From Rhyacophila brunnea (Eukaryota > Arthropoda > Insecta > Trichoptera > Rhyacophilidae): DNA of 64,000 bases. This document shows, piece by piece, positions 1 to 13,700 of the stretch. Each line of letters opens with the position of its first letter. Position 1 is the stretch's first letter. The notes beneath the pieces were generated by a model. That model was not told the origin of the DNA. It saw nothing but the letters and a program-made list of their open reading frames with translations, and made no database searches. The position numbers and the translations under genes are program-made. The stretch is taken from positions 806,001 through 870,000 of the forward strand of contig JAGYXB010001603.1 of NCBI GenBank assembly GCA_022495005.1, in the 5' to 3' direction.

Positions 1-1772
1 TAACACGTTAATTACAAAATTAATTAAAAGGGCCCGTAAGCATTGCGTTAATATTATGTATATTGTCGTATTAAAACCTACATGACTAGCAGCTGTATTG
101 ACATATTTAATATGTCATGTACGTATGACATACATATGTGATGTTTATAATTAATCAATGTATTTGTCTGCCTACTGATATACAATAATATGTTACATAT
201 ATTAATTGAGTTAGCATTTACTTGGTAGAATTCCATTTTACAAGAAATGAAAATATAATTAATACTGTAGAATTTAATGTTACATATATTATAATACTAT
301 CCGTTTATCGAAGCATCGAGTTTTTTTGGCAATATCCGGACATTTATTAATGAAATAAGTCGAATTGACTGTTTTCGTGAATCTAAAATTGTGTGATAAT
401 AATGTGAAGTTTGCCACAAATTAATCAGCAATTCGAAACGACTTAAAGCTAATTGAATCATTTTTCAAATCGTTTTATCGACTGTGAGTACCTATAATGC
501 GTAAAACATGCTAAATGGGAATTGATTTTATTATAATAATTGTGTATATTTCCGTCCCGTTAATGAAAATAGCCCAGGCAATTTTTTCAAAACATCTAAA
601 ATAAGAAGGGGAATTAATTGAAGGCTCGTCAATGGGGTGTTTTGTATTTCCACTACCCACTCGTCGGACACGATAACCCCTTTAAAAAGTGTTGTCTCTA
701 CAGACAGTTCAGAAAGTGTCGAGTGCCAAAGGACCGTTAATTATTGACAAATTACCGAGTACTAATTAGTATCGACGTTCACAAACTTTTTGCTGGATGC
801 CTGCCAACACAGATAATTTGTCACGTTCTCCTGAAAATCGAAAGGTATTTCGGTATTTGAGGAACGAGAATCCAGGTAAGTACCTGCGAGCATCTATTTA
901 CGGTGTGTACACACAGGTAACAGGTTACGGTGAATATTATTATCGTATCCGATAATTTGTGCGAAATCACATAAGAACTTAATAATGCATCTCTGTTATC
1001 ATCTGTTTTATATATGTATTATGCATTACTGTCATTGGGAATTAAGTATTTTTTTAAATCTATGTCATGTTATCTATTTTACTTTTTGTAACTGTATATT
1101 CTACTATGTATTTATATGGTAGCATTGTCCAATAGCGTAAGGCCTTAATAATAAATAAAGAGAAACGTTTCAATAATAATATGTACAAATTAACGCGACA
1201 AGACAACAAGTGACAAAATTATAAAACATGTATGTTGATACAATTCAATAAAAAATAATTAACGTCTCAAAAAGCATTAAAAATAAAAATAAATGTATTT
1301 TGTAAATTTATAGATAGACACTTAAATTTAATACAATTGCTTATTATTAATATTTTTATGATAGTTTTATCATTCATATGACGTTTGGTAAGTTGATGAA
1401 CTGGGAGAGATAGAATAATTATTTAACATGTTTTAAAGAACATCGATTTATTAAGAAATTAAAATGTGTTGCAATTTGACATTTGTATTGAAAATTTCTC
1501 AACACAATGCTTAGTAAGTACTACAATAATAAATAATGTAAAACATATGAAATACAATATAAAAATAATTTGTTATAAGTAGGTACTTAATAAAATTTGA
1601 AAAAGTAGTAATTAAATACATTATTTTATCACAAAAGTTTTATAAAAATGATCGGCCACTTCAAATGTGAATAAAGAACAACAGTAGATAAACATTAACT
1701 CGTACGACGTGATGATTGTAAAATTAACTACTTACATAATATAATATATTTAATGTTCATTTAAATTGTATC
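1..1772. other. AT-rich non-coding stretch
   Basis: No coding signal was seen on either strand. A short dispersed word (TAGCATTTACTTGGTAGAAT, about 209-228) recurs near 25.88 kb. A GC-richer block at about 600-875 ends in a perfect splice-donor consensus. A lone GATCGGCCAC at about 1650 matches the motif repeated in the 51-53 kb element. The remainder is AT-rich sequence without recognisable structure. Confidence 0.6.
600..875 (+). other. GC-richer island ending in a CAG|GTAAGT donor; possible non-coding exon
   Basis: This block is less AT-rich than its flanks and ends at 875 in CAG followed by GTAAGT, a perfect metazoan 5' splice site. No clear acceptor lies upstream and no long reading frame crosses it. 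If it is an exon, a transcript's first exon on the plus strand would fit best. The same pattern occurs at 17304 and 25830. A chance donor is quite possible because GTAAGT-like words are common here. Confidence 0.2.
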
Positions 1773-1780
1773 ATCTGTAC

Positions 1781-2520
1781 CAGCGCTGTCCAACTGGCGG
1801 CCCGCCAATATATTTTTGCGGTCCGCGAGCAGTACAGCAAATTTTTCATCAAACATTAGGGAGATAATTACCCATCATACATGAAAATATGAAAACATTT
1901 CATTAAATACTAAACATTTAAAATACTTTTTCAAAACAAAGAAATATACTGCATATTTTTTCCAGCTTGAAAAAAACATAAATTTGTTGATGAGAATTAA
2001 AATATTACGTTACAAATAAATAAATATGACTAATTAGTTTTATTCGTCGGCCAACATTTTGCCAAACGTCATCCCTTGTCGGCTCGATCGATCGAAAGTG
2101 GTCCGAGCGTTCCCACCAAATCAAAATATTATAGAAACAGCTTGAAGGACTCCACGCTTGAAAATATAATTAGACTTGCCACAACAAAAAAATGTTGATA
2201 TTGACATAAAATAAGTTGTCGCTCAACAACCAAGGCCACAATGCTCCCATTAAATAACTTATAAGTACGTATAAATATAATCTTTGTTTTGTAAACGTAA
2301 TTAATTTATGATGAATATTTTTTTTTACAGAAAAAAATTAAATAAGTTAATATTATTGTTTTTATTATTTCTAGTTGTGTTATTTTTGATTTTTTTTTTG
2401 TATAAAAAAATAACTTTTGAATTAACATTAACTGACTTTTCATTTACCTATCCTCTTTGGCCCCGAAATGTTTGCTAAAGAAAAAGTGGCTCGCGGCCTA
2501 AAAGAAGTTGGACAGCGCTG
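1781..2520. mobile_element. hAT-type non-autonomous DNA transposon (740 bp)
   Basis: The element begins CAGCGCTGTCCAACT and ends with the reverse complement AGTTGGACAGCGCTG, so the first 15 bases are perfect terminal inverted repeats. A GC-rich subterminal block (GGCGGCCCGC, and GCGGCC at the other end) follows. It is flanked by an exact 8-bp duplication, ATCTGTAC, at 1773-1780 and 2521-2528. Eight-base duplications and CAG...CTG ends are diagnostic of the hAT superfamily. No transposase frame remains, so it would depend on a partner elsewhere. The exact duplication suggests a fairly recent insertion. Confidence 0.93.
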
Positions 2521-2528
2521 ATCTGTAC

Positions 2529-2900
2529 CAATCTCAATCAACAACTAAGTCTCAGTGTACCCAAAAGATTTTACAGACTGTCGAAGACGGTAAGGGTAGA
2601 CAGACATCGACCCACAATCGTCTATATTGCTACAAAGACGCCGCTAACTACATCGAGGAAACAAAGTCGCTGCAGTCGCTGACTGATGCAGCGAGCGAAC
2701 GAAATCGCGTGACATGTCGGAAAACGATTGCACCAGACACATCACTCGCTAATTGGATTGAGAATTATTATTATTGAGATCGCATTCGAGCGGCATGAAG
2801 ATGAGGACTAGCTATCTGACTCGTAGAAGCGGTGCCGGTTCGCTACGCAATATGCTCTGATTCGTGAATCCGGTATTCGTTTTTTTTCGTGTGTAGAAAT
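2529..2900. other. GC-richer unique island, function unknown
   Basis: Immediately downstream of the hAT target duplication, GC content rises until about 2880. An 89-codon frame starting in the element (2508-2777) crosses it, but it has no recognisable domain and most of it lies outside the element, so I do not call it a gene. The island could be conserved regulatory DNA or an old repeat remnant. Confidence 0.3.
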
Positions 2901-5900
2901 GTGTGATTTATGATGATTTAATTATCGGCGCATACCAACTGGCAACTTGCATACCAAAGATGTTCATGAAAAACCTTATCATATGCAGATAAAGTTATTA
3001 TTATTATTATCATTATTATCAATTAAGAAAGCATTTAGTATGTAGAATTAAATTTTAGAATATAATAATGGTAATAATATTAAATTTATAAAAATTTTAG
3101 TTTTTAGTCGATAACTATTTAAATTGTAATACCATTATTTATAGTAGCTTTCCCGCATTATTATTAAATTTTATAAAACTGGACTTGAACAAACTGGTGT
3201 TGATATACCTACCTATTATAAGCGAAAGGAAGGTATTTAGCTGAATTACCATAAGTAGATGAAAAATTGCATTTGAGTCACGAGCCGAAAAGATGTTTTA
3301 TATACAATCAGTCGTCAATATTTAGATCAGTGATGAGTAACCGTGGTCTCCTCGGGTAAGCTCAGCTAAAGTATTTTTTTTTAAATTTAGAATAATATCT
3401 TGTTTTTTTTTAATAATCAATTTGGACAATAATTATGTACAATATAATACAATATACATACATTCATATGTATTCAAATGCGGCCCCAACGTTGCCAAAC
3501 GTACCTACTATACCATATTATTATAATTTTACGATTAGTTTCATAATATTATGTACGATATTTAAATAATATAGAAGGCTCGTCAAAAATGTATGATATT
3601 TCATTTTCGTACTAAGTATATGTAGGTATATTCGTTAATAATAAGATATATATTTTAAATAGAATATAAATACGAGAACTGATATTCGTGATACAAGAAA
3701 AAACGTAGTGATTTAATGAAGAAGTTATTTTATATACTGAAAGATCTAAAAAAGTCTCAATTCAGTTTCCGAAGGGGAAAATTCAGATATATATTTTAAT
3801 TACATATAAATTAAAAATGAACGCTATAATTCTGTGCTATTTTTTGTAAAATGTACTCTAATTCCGGTAAGATGAGATGAGAACACTGTGCGCCTTCTAA
3901 AAATGGTACTTAATTTGACCCTTGTATAAAGATAGATTGTTCATCACTAATATAGATCGACAGTCGCGTAAAATAAGAAATAACAGCATAAAGGTAATGA
4001 ATGAATGGCGATGTTTAAACCGTAAGTCGCAAAAAATTTGAATTGCTATCAAAAAGATTCATAATAGGTACTCCTTCCAGCATACAATTTCAACCTCTTT
4101 ATAAAATAAATAAACTATAATATAGCTTAATATAATTTAATATAACTATAATATAAACTATATTATAGAGATTATAGAGACAGTGGGGTTGTTCCATTTC
4201 AAACAGATAATTAAAATTGTCTTCAAACAATAGGTATAATATGAAATGATTACCAACAGTTACATTAAAGGGAAATTTAACTAGTTCAACTACCTACATA
4301 CTTATAAAACAAACTTGCAATTATTCTACTTTATGCTAAGGGAAAACAGCGGCTTAGTAAAACAAATTTCATTTCTTCAGATGATAATATAATATTTATT
4401 CTACCTGAGTGAGTTTGATTAGACAGTAAGTTGTTGTCAGTCCTAAAATATAGCAGTCTAACTCAGTCGTAACTATTCGCTTAAAATAACTTACACTAAC
4501 TGTATTTTTAAATATTGCATTTACTTTTGTTCAAGGTATGTTATCGGCGCATCGAATCTATAGTTTAATTGCGTGTAGCTAATATGAAAATTGAATTGTC
4601 GTCCACAAAAATCCTATTTAGAGATTATAAATTAATCGAGATAGTTGTATCTCGGATATCACACAATCATTAGACTAACATAATATGGTTTAATTAAAGT
4701 ATACATTAAAATAAGATTTCTATTAAATACAGATACACATAGAGGTAACTGTTATTTATAACCTATGAAATATTTTTTTTGATCTCTTATGCTGTAATCC
4801 TAGCATACAATATACGTATTAATATATCTAGATGTGCAGGTATTTCGAAGCTTCTCAAAATATTAAAATTATCTTTTTTTAATTAAACTTAAACTCGCAT
4901 TTCTGATGCAAAACAAAATCTAACCGAATAACTACGCATGTTGCATAAAGACCTACGTTTATAAATTTAAAGCGTAAACGATTTTCATCACTTGATAGTA
5001 AAGAGGAAAAATATAAAGAGTGCATTCATATTTATTAATGCAAACTCCATCAGTTAGGTCTTCACACTGCAGTGAACTTACACAAAAACATCAGGCGGAT
5101 ATAATGCTCTGGTCGTTAGAAGATGATATTATTTCAATAGAAAAAAAACCATTATGATGATAAATAATATCATCAATAATCATAAGAATAAACTAATCAA
5201 AAACGAAAATCACTAAGTTGTTAATAAGATAACTTTGGCACAATATTTTTATTAAACTATGTACTTAAATAAAAATTAAAAAATAATTCAAGAAATATTT
5301 TTTTCCCAATGATTAGGAATTAAATCAAGGTAAACAGGGAATACGCAAAAAAAACTTGGTAAATGAACCTGATTGGGCCAGGGATTGAAAATCAGACTAT
5401 ATATTATTATATGTTTAGTTTAGGCTCTATCTCTATACAAAAAGGTTGTGTTCGATATCTTTGAGAAACATTTAATTTTTAAAGGTACAAAATTGCAGCT
5501 AAATCAAATTAGTAAGTTACTGATTGATATTGAAAATAAATATAACTTTTAAGTCTATTCCAAACATTAATTAATAACACGACTCCATTGCTCATCATTA
5601 ACGATTTTCCCACCATAAATTCTTACCTCTTCGACCCAATTATAATTTGGCATTTTACCAACAATCCTTTTCCCTACACATCTAAACACGTTTTCTTCCC
5701 TCGCCGTACAGTATTGATAATAATATTTATAAAAACATAAACGTAAATGTTGGTAGGTATTCATTCTTGTCAATGCTCACCACGTAAGTGATGCAAGTGT
5801 CGTAAAACGATTTTTATAGACGTGAATTCTTTTATGTTTTTGAATTATGTATATACGTAACTATGTACCTACCTATACTAAAAAAAATTGTTATGATTTA

Positions 5901-7229
5901 ATTTACTTAATTTAATTATACATCAAAAGTATTAAAATTAATGATATTTGAAAATGTTATGTATTAAATAAATACCTATACGTGTATGTATAAATTATGT
6001 ATGTGGAAACAGAACAATTTTAATTGCGTCACAATAATATGTTGGTTATGTCAAAACAATTATAATCAAATTGATCAAAACCACAAACCAGCGAAAACAC
6101 TTTTCCAAATAAAAATAAATAATGATACCGCCATTACACAACATTTTGAATCTCTCAAAAGTTTTCATTTAAAACAAAGGCAGTCGAGAATTTTTTTATC
6201 ACATAAAAAGCTTTATATTCTTTGTTCGTTAAAGAATAAATAAGCGAAATGGATTAAATTAATTATAACGTCCCTATAAAAGAGAATGCATTCTTTTTTT
6301 AGCATACTTGGAAAATAATCAAAATTTTTACCTGAGAAATATCACAAAGTAAATATCTTTATTGTATAGAAAGTAGCTTAGATAATTTGCCAACGTAACC
6401 CTTATTCTGTACTACACAACACTGAGTCTGTACACTAAGGATCTAATTAAAAATAGCCCGGGGCACGGATGTTTTCCGAGAAAACATAAACAAAGGAGAA
6501 AAAATCTGGCATATAGAAGTAACGGAACTCGTTAAAGTTTAACATTTCGTACATGGGAATATTCGCTTATTCCCTATTAAACTAAAGTAAGGCGGGTCAA
6601 AGTATTCAAGGAGACAAGCCGATGTTTAGAAAGAGAGTTTATGCTAGTCTTTGTCGAGAATAAAAACGCCACGTGTATGAACAAGCTTCGGTTTTTTATA
6701 ATAAACTAAAAAACGAGGCAGGAGCTCTTTCTCTTGTACCTGCCTAGTTACCCGCAATACCTATTTATTGGCAGGTATACATATTTTTTTAAATATTACG
6801 TTTTTAATCATAATTGGATAATATATATTTCTATAACTATTGGATATAAATTATAAAAGGAAAACGTACTTCAGCGATCATTGATAATTTGATTATACAA
6901 TGATTTATGTAATTGATAATTAAGCTTATTAGGCTAGTGCGTTTTCTGAATTACTGAAGTGGTATAACCATTTAGTTGACGCAACAGTTAAGTATTTCAT
7001 TTGGCCATTTGGTCAAGCAAAATAAGATATATTACAATCAATTTAGCAAAAATACCCCGACTCATGCCACACTTTTCACAAGATCTGTGTTTAATAAAGA
7101 GTCATTAAATATGAAGAATTTAAGGCAGGTTTGGGTGTCTACGATTTTTATTCAAGTTAATTAAAAACAAAAATGTATTGGGAAAACAATCAATAAGTAG
7201 AACCTGATATTTTGCTGTAGTTACCTGAA
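2901..7229. other. AT-rich non-coding stretch
   Basis: I found no gene here. The content is AT-rich sequence with short simple repeats, including TTATTA runs near 2997-3020 and a TATAATATAA-type low-complexity patch near 4110-4175. A decayed version of the GCATTT..GTAGAAT word occurs near 3029. A 85-codon frame at 5986-6243 and a 62-codon frame at 6976-7164 have compositions expected of random AT-rich DNA. Confidence 0.6.
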
Positions 7230-7580
7230 ATGCCTAACGGCGAATTGCTTAATGCATATCCAAAACGTTGCTTTAAGAAACTTGTTCACAACTTCAGAGC
7301 CTCATTTGAAAGTCCGAATTGCGTATTTTTCGAGTCAAAGGTCGGGCCGTCTGTAATGGTAGTCAAAGGATACTTCAAACAACCAGAGGGCTATTTCCTC
7401 GCAGGACAAAGAGGAAACGAAGGAGGGAATCATTATCAGCGGAAAGGACGAGGGATGCCCCGGGGGGAGCGCACTCTGGGGGCCAACCTGGAAATCGGGA
7501 CAGACTTGACGAAAATTAAGTGCCCCTTTCGCGCCGACTGCCCAACCGACCGAGTCGCTTTATCTCTGAAAATCTGAACC
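7230..7580. other. GC-rich unique island, function unknown
   Basis: A sharp rise in GC (peak near 7450-7560, with CCCCGGGGGG at 7459) carries two overlapping plus-strand frames, of 115 and 66 codons. Two frames being open at once reflects base composition more than selection. The 115-codon frame shows no domain, signal peptide or membrane segment that I recognise. Neither end has a convincing pair of splice sites. Candidate regulatory element. Confidence 0.3.
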
Positions 7581-9740
7581 ATACGGTACATATAAAAGAC
7601 TACGCAAAGAAAACATAAGACAATTTTAGAAAGATAAAACGATTTATATTTTACTTTACTCTATATCTATGTATTATCTAATCATGGAAAAAGTTGATAT
7701 CCTAAAAAATATATTTCGTATTATATGCGCACAATAATAATAACAATGGGTTTCATTATGAATGAATATATGATGATGAATATATTCAACCTCTATGTAT
7801 TTTTAAATTCATCTGCTGTTATTAAATTAATGCGAACACAGGGGTAGATCCAAGATAGACTCCAAGATGTATTATATATTACAAATATACGATGAAAAAA
7901 TTGAGTTTCAATGCACTAAAATAAATACCCATTATCTATATAATATCAAGTATTATAAAAAAACTTTTGAATGTGATAGGTAGGACTTATAATAATAATC
8001 GATTGATTGAGGAATTACTGGAGGTAGCGCGATTTTTGTTGCCCGGCTGTCTTCATCTATGACTTGCTCGTTTAAACACGTATATCATAATAATATGTAA
8101 ATGTTAATTAGTGTAAATAGATTTGTGGGTTGCCACCGTGTTGTTAGAGAAGAAAAGGAAAAAGCACACGATGACAACCTAAAAATCTATTACAACTCGT
8201 ATATCACTTCTGCTTTTGAAGCATTTTTCCATGCTTTCCACGTGATACAGTGTCCAGTCCTGATGTTCTAAAAAAATATTTTTTATACACCCATCAATTA
8301 TTAATAACATGGGATGTGTGGTCGCAGCCATAAACTCTTCTGGATAACCAATAGCAAGGGCTGTGCGGTTGGTGAAAGCATTTCCTAGAGAAGTAGATAT
8401 TTTTGGCGCTATTTTTTTATTTTTAAAAAATCTATTTTATCGGTTATTTTTTGTTCTAAGATTACTTATTATTTACTTTGTATTTCTATTATGCCTGTTG
8501 ATTTTATGATTGACTTGATCTTTTTTAATCCAAATGACATGTTCTGAGTTAATAATTCGTTTTGTAATCATTTTTTTTTATTAAATAAATAAAATGAATG
8601 CATTTGCGGAATTATTAACATCACTCATCATCCGAAGTATACATTTTCGGCAATGAAATTATAAAAAAATATATGATCAAGAGCTATATTTCCGTTTGCC
8701 CAAGCGCACTCTTGCTAAATATGCACGTATTAAAAGTACTACACAGGTGAGTTGGCTGCAGATGAATATTTACTGCAGAAGATTAATTATGAAGTTTCTA
8801 AATGAGCCACAAAACTGCAGTATTAATTGAATATCTCATAAATACACACAACTTTTTGCGCAGAAATTAAATATTTAACTGCGAAAAATTGTATAATAAT
8901 ATCTCTTTGTGCAACGTAATGACATTATAATAAATTTAAAGAAGTATCATACACCATATATGTACGGAAACATAATGAAAATATTATTACTGGCATCATA
9001 ACATAATAAATTATTCAAAAAACTAGTTGTATTTTGATGCTCATGACTCGCCACATCTATTTTAACTAATTGTGCAGCTATAACACTAATTAATAACTTT
9101 AAACTTTAATGATTTGTGTTTTGTACGTAGATGGCATAATAGGGTTCAATTAATAATGTATGGAATATTAAACGTAGTTTATGCAACGTAACGTTTAGGG
9201 ATGGACGTTTTGACCACTACAGTAAATGGGCTAATTGAAAATAGAACAATACTCGTACCATTTGTATATATTATATAATAAAACGTCATTCGTGGTTTTA
9301 TACATATATTTAAAATTTAAGTAGGTAATATGCGTGATAAATAGGTAATATGCGTGAATAAAAACAGAATGACAATTTTATTTTACAATGCAGCTAAACC
9401 TGGAGAATTTTTGAGATGTTTTACGGTACGACAATATTTTTTCGACGTAGTGTAGATTGTATTTACACTGTTAGGGCGGACGGAAAAGTAAATTAATTTA
9501 GAAGAAAGCGTAGTATTTGTCAAAAAAGAGATTCATGCAAACGTTTTGGCTGCGGGGACCGAGGATGGACCGCAGCCCGCTCACCCGCCACCCCTGCAAG
9601 CCACAAAGCTTGCCTCGCCAGAGAAGTAATCATATTAGTGGACAACATTTATTGCGGGAAAGCTTTTTATGGAAAGCTTGAGTTGTTAACTAACGATCAC
9701 CCTTGTTTGAATAACTGTTGACTTATAATTTAATATTAAA
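7581..9740. other. AT-rich non-coding stretch with one small GC island
   Basis: No coding signal was found. A short GC-rich island at about 9540-9625 holds several CCGC/GCGGG words and stands out from the flanks. Nothing else is recognisable. Confidence 0.55.
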
Positions 9741-9749
9741 TTTATACTG

Positions 9750-9920
9750 TCCTGTATTTCTCACAGATACTAATAAAATTGGAAATGTTTTACAATGGTT
9801 GATTTTGAAAAATATCAGAAACATACCTAGAAAAAGACTCAAGAAAAATATGTGAACCGAGTGGGATTCGAGGTCACTTATTTTACTTTCCGATTTAGTG
9901 CTCTTATCCATTAAACCAGT
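9750..9920 (-). repeat. tRNA-derived SINE, family C, copy 1
   Basis: Read on the minus strand, the head starts near 9919 with an A-box-like TGGTTTAATGGATAAGAGC. A B-box-like GACCTCGAATCCC follows (plus 9863-9875). A non-tRNA body runs toward 9750. Both RNA polymerase III internal promoter boxes at tRNA-like spacing are the hallmark of tRNA-derived SINEs. Related copies lie at 21600-21730 and about 28966-29050. It is not a functional tRNA because the arms do not pair well. Confidence 0.65.
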
Positions 9921-10540
9921 GGTAAGTAAACTTGTCTGTTACGCGGCGCCTCACGTGTATAAAGATTCTTTCATGAATCTCTAAGAATTGTCAACTCTGA
10001 GTAGGCAATTTAAAAATTCCTTTCAACTGTGTAAGAGGTTGTTGCCTTAGTGTAAATCTATGCTCAATGTGGTAGGTGGGTAGATCGTTTACGGTTTTCG
10101 AATGATTGGTCACCAAAGCGATAAAGAAAAAGCAGTTAACATTATGTGAGCATCTGATAATAGCCACAGAAGTATACGAATCTCTCATCGAGATTGGAAA
10201 TCTTCGCATTGGCATTAAACGCAATAATTTTTCAGTTTCGAAAAAACGCACTGCACTAAGAATTCCGATGAATTGCTAATAACTTATCATGAGAATAGCA
10301 TGAGAATAATACAGAAGATTATAGGATATTTTCAACAAAAATAATATTATTATATATGAAATAAAGTGCTGCAACAGAATAACTACCTATGCATTATTAA
10401 TACGCTGGTTATTTAAATTTTACTGTATTAATTAAATAATATCTTAATTACTTATCTATATATCTTGTGTATATTTATAACTTTAATATAAATTTACAAA
10501 TATTTCAAACACATAAGTACAACTCTTTTCTTTTCTTCGA
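9921..10540. other. Non-coding gap; possible decayed hAT terminus at its start
   Basis: Directly after the SINE, 9916-9960 reads CAGTGG...ACGCGGCGCCTCAC. This resembles the ends of hAT elements of the CAGTGG..GGCGCC type, but I found no matching partner end or target duplication. An 86-codon minus frame at 9991-10251 shows no recognisable features. The rest is AT-rich. Confidence 0.35.
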
Positions 10541-10773
10541 CCATGTCCGATCCTAATAGGATCATATTATGGGCCTCCACAGAGTGGAGGTTTGTATAAA
10601 TAGATTTTATTTTTACGAGAAATGGATGTCAGCCACTTGCTCAACCTATTAGGTCCATACTCTGACTCATACACAAATTGAAAATCAATATGTGTACTTG
10701 TCAGACCCAGGATTCGAACCTGGGACCCTCGACTCTATAGGCCGGCATTTAAGCCACGCGGCCATAGTGGGTG
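10541..10773 (-). repeat. tRNA-derived SINE, family A, copy 1 (best preserved)
   Basis: On the minus strand the head begins near 10773 with CCACTATGGCCGCGTGGCTT, an A-box region. A perfect B box, GGTTCGAATCC, lies at plus 10710-10720. The body leads to a tail with two stem-loops: CCTCCAC/GTGGAGG around 10575-10591 and GATCCTAATAGGATC at about 10550-10564. Three further copies lie at 30304, 45436 and 47520. This copy keeps all parts, so it best represents the family. Confidence 0.85.
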
Positions 10774-13700
10774 TCAAACAAGTAACTACATAAAATAAAT
10801 AAGTTTTACTAATAATACAGTATAATTGGTAATTTTTGATAGTATTTAATATATTACTCATATTTTGATATTAAATGTACATACACACGGTATGTTGATA
10901 ATAGTTTACCAAATATTTTATGCACAGCAATGTTAGATTACTCAAAATGTGCAATAAACAGAGTAACGATCAAAGTTGCAAAGGCATAAGCGAAACCAGG
11001 CATAATGCGAATAATAACAACTAAACATCAAAACATGTTCCAAAATGGCGTCGCTGCACTTTAGCCAATAATGTCCGCAACAATGTAAAGTATTGTAACA
11101 TAACTTTGAGTCATTCGACCAGGATGCAACTAATTAAAAATATTATTAGATTTTGTACCTATTAGGTTACTGCAAATTTTGTATGATACTCCATATTACT
11201 ATTTAACAGGTATATAAAATTTTTGAAGTTGACCATATATTTTTATATTTTCATTGCAGGATAAAAGAGCAGAACTTTAATTAGTATATGGGTAGATGTC
11301 AGTGCTGTTTAAATTCAAGTCTTAGTGGAAAGATTTAATATAGGTACATATAGGTATTATTATAATTATAAAAAATAAGTTTACTATAAATTATCTACAA
11401 AAAATAACAATGATCAGGTTCGATTTCATCTGAGTCATATTGTACAACAATTGATATTCCGATTTATATGATATTAATTGGAAAGGGTATACATATACCA
11501 ACAGTTTTACGCATGCTGAATGTCAACAACCATTCTAGTTTTTTTGTAATAATAAGATGGATTTTTAACATGTGAGAGTACAACGGAAATAATCTGTAAA
11601 TGTGATGGTAATCATACATTATTTAAAATACCATAGAAACATGGTATTTTAAAAAATAGGACGGGGTGATTGGTGTTAGTAGTATACAGAAAGATTAAAT
11701 GTTAAAATACATTGTTCGGAATAAGATAGGTTCGTGCCCTGTTCGGTAGAAATATTTTTCAAAAATATGTTTTCTAATGGGGGTGTTTTTGATTTGTAGG
11801 TACCAAATTATCTATGTTTAATGACGAATGCTACATTCTTAAATTTCGTGTATTATTTATTCATTTAGTTATCTAATAAGATTTTTATAATGTAATATTA
11901 TATAGATAACAAATGAATATGTTGAATTTTCATTTGAATGAATTTGTATTTCAACGAGAGACAAGTATGTTTTTCCTTAATGTTTTGCACCTCACCTTCA
12001 AGGTAAATATTAAACATAAATAATACAATAAACTGCGTTGTGGAATCCTTCATTAGAAGTATTCTGAGAAACTGAGTAGGATTTATTAGAATGTATAGTG
12101 AAAAAGACTATCAATGAAATATGAAAAATCCGTAAACTTAGCTTGGTGAATAAATATATAAAAGAAAATTTATCGGTTCTCGAAAGTGATGTGACACCGT
12201 TTGCCGTAATAATTAACGTTCCGGATAATTTAGACGCCATCTCTCTTAACGTGTCGTAAATCACGGCTCATTACGCACGACCTCCGACGTGTACAGTTTT
12301 CTGCAATCTGCACAGAAATAAGGTCAACAGAATAATATCAAAACATCAATTACCTATGCCGAATTCAAAATTTCATTCAAAAGTAGCCCTTGTGTGAAAG
12401 CATTATTTCTATGTTTCCTAGGTGTTTATTTTTGATTATTAGCTTGTTGCTATCAATCAAACATGTTACGTATGGTAAATGAAGATAGTAAAGTTTTAAA
12501 ACATCGTGCACGGCGTATCCAGTCATTAAAATAAAAAGAATTAATAAAAAGTTGACAAAAAATAATACAAACGAATATGTTATTGTATTTAAAAAAAATA
12601 ATGACAAATCAAATGATACTAAAATCACCGCTAACAGTACAAGGTGGCTAAGTAGGTACCTACTAAAATGAGATTGTCATTTGAAATGACATTTCAAGTA
12701 CAGAATTCTAGATTCTAGTTTATTGTAATGACGTTACATCTTTTTTTTAAATGCCATATTAGGATATAACAAATGAGATCAATTTTCTTGTCATTTCCCG
12801 TAAAAATTGGGTGCATATTTGCCTCATTTTTTTATTGAATGAAAATTATGTAAATTCAGTAATGCGGTAAAGAGAACATTTCCGTTTTTTAGAGGCAATT
12901 ATACGGGTCATCTCACAGATCCCTTACAAGAAAACTTAGTGGGTGAACCCTTCGTTCCGGATCAGTGTCTAATTGATGGTTCACAAGCCCTTTCCCACCA
13001 AGTAAATATCACCTTCTTTTTGCCTAAATCACAACCATTGGCATATTTTAATGGAAGAAAACAACTGGTATCGCCACGGTATTGTGAGTAGGTACATAGG
13101 TACACACTGTAATAGTGTAATAAATTATAATACTTTAATTTTTTATTATAATATATGTGATAATTATATAAGTCTATTATGTAGTATTACCGCTTTGTTT
13201 TCTTTACCTCAGTACTGTCGATGGTGATCACTGGAATTACAAGGGTTTCTAAAAACCTTTTTTAATAGATCTTGCGCTGCTCGTGTTACTCTAGTCACTG
13301 TTAATTATTATTAATTAATACAAATTATACACTATATAATATTATATATAATTATACACAGTCGCTTTCTTCTTCACTAAGCTGCTTGGATGTCATCTAA
13401 CAATGTGATCTAAGAATTGAAGAACGTGTCACTTGTACGTAGCCGAGAGCGTTCTTTCGTCTTGCAGTTTAGACACATGGCTGACTATGAAAAAAGGGCG
13501 TCGAAGTAACGAATGCGATGATTATTTTCAGATTCTCTTGGAGTCCAGGCCAATATATATAAGGCCAAGGCCATAAAGGGAAATTTAAAATATCAGCGCT
13601 TTAGGGAGCATTTTTATTTTGATAGTGCAACACCATCCACAACGCGTTGTGGTTAGATTTTCAGTCACTTAACATCTTCTATGTTTGGGCGTAACTTGTA

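Noticed and set aside
2560..2597. 13-base micro-exon between TTTTACAG and GTAAGG
   Set aside because: The flanking signals fit loosely, but nothing else supports an exon this small.
7230..7577. 115-codon gene
   Set aside because: A second frame is equally open, no domain is seen, and GC composition explains the lack of stops.
9916..9962. End of a hAT element (CAGTGG..GGCGCCTCAC)
   Set aside because: No matching opposite end or 8-bp duplication was found, so it is noted but not called.
10681..10773. tRNA gene on the minus strand
   Set aside because: The A and B boxes are good, but the arms do not form a proper cloverleaf and a conserved SINE body follows. The other copies confirm a SINE.
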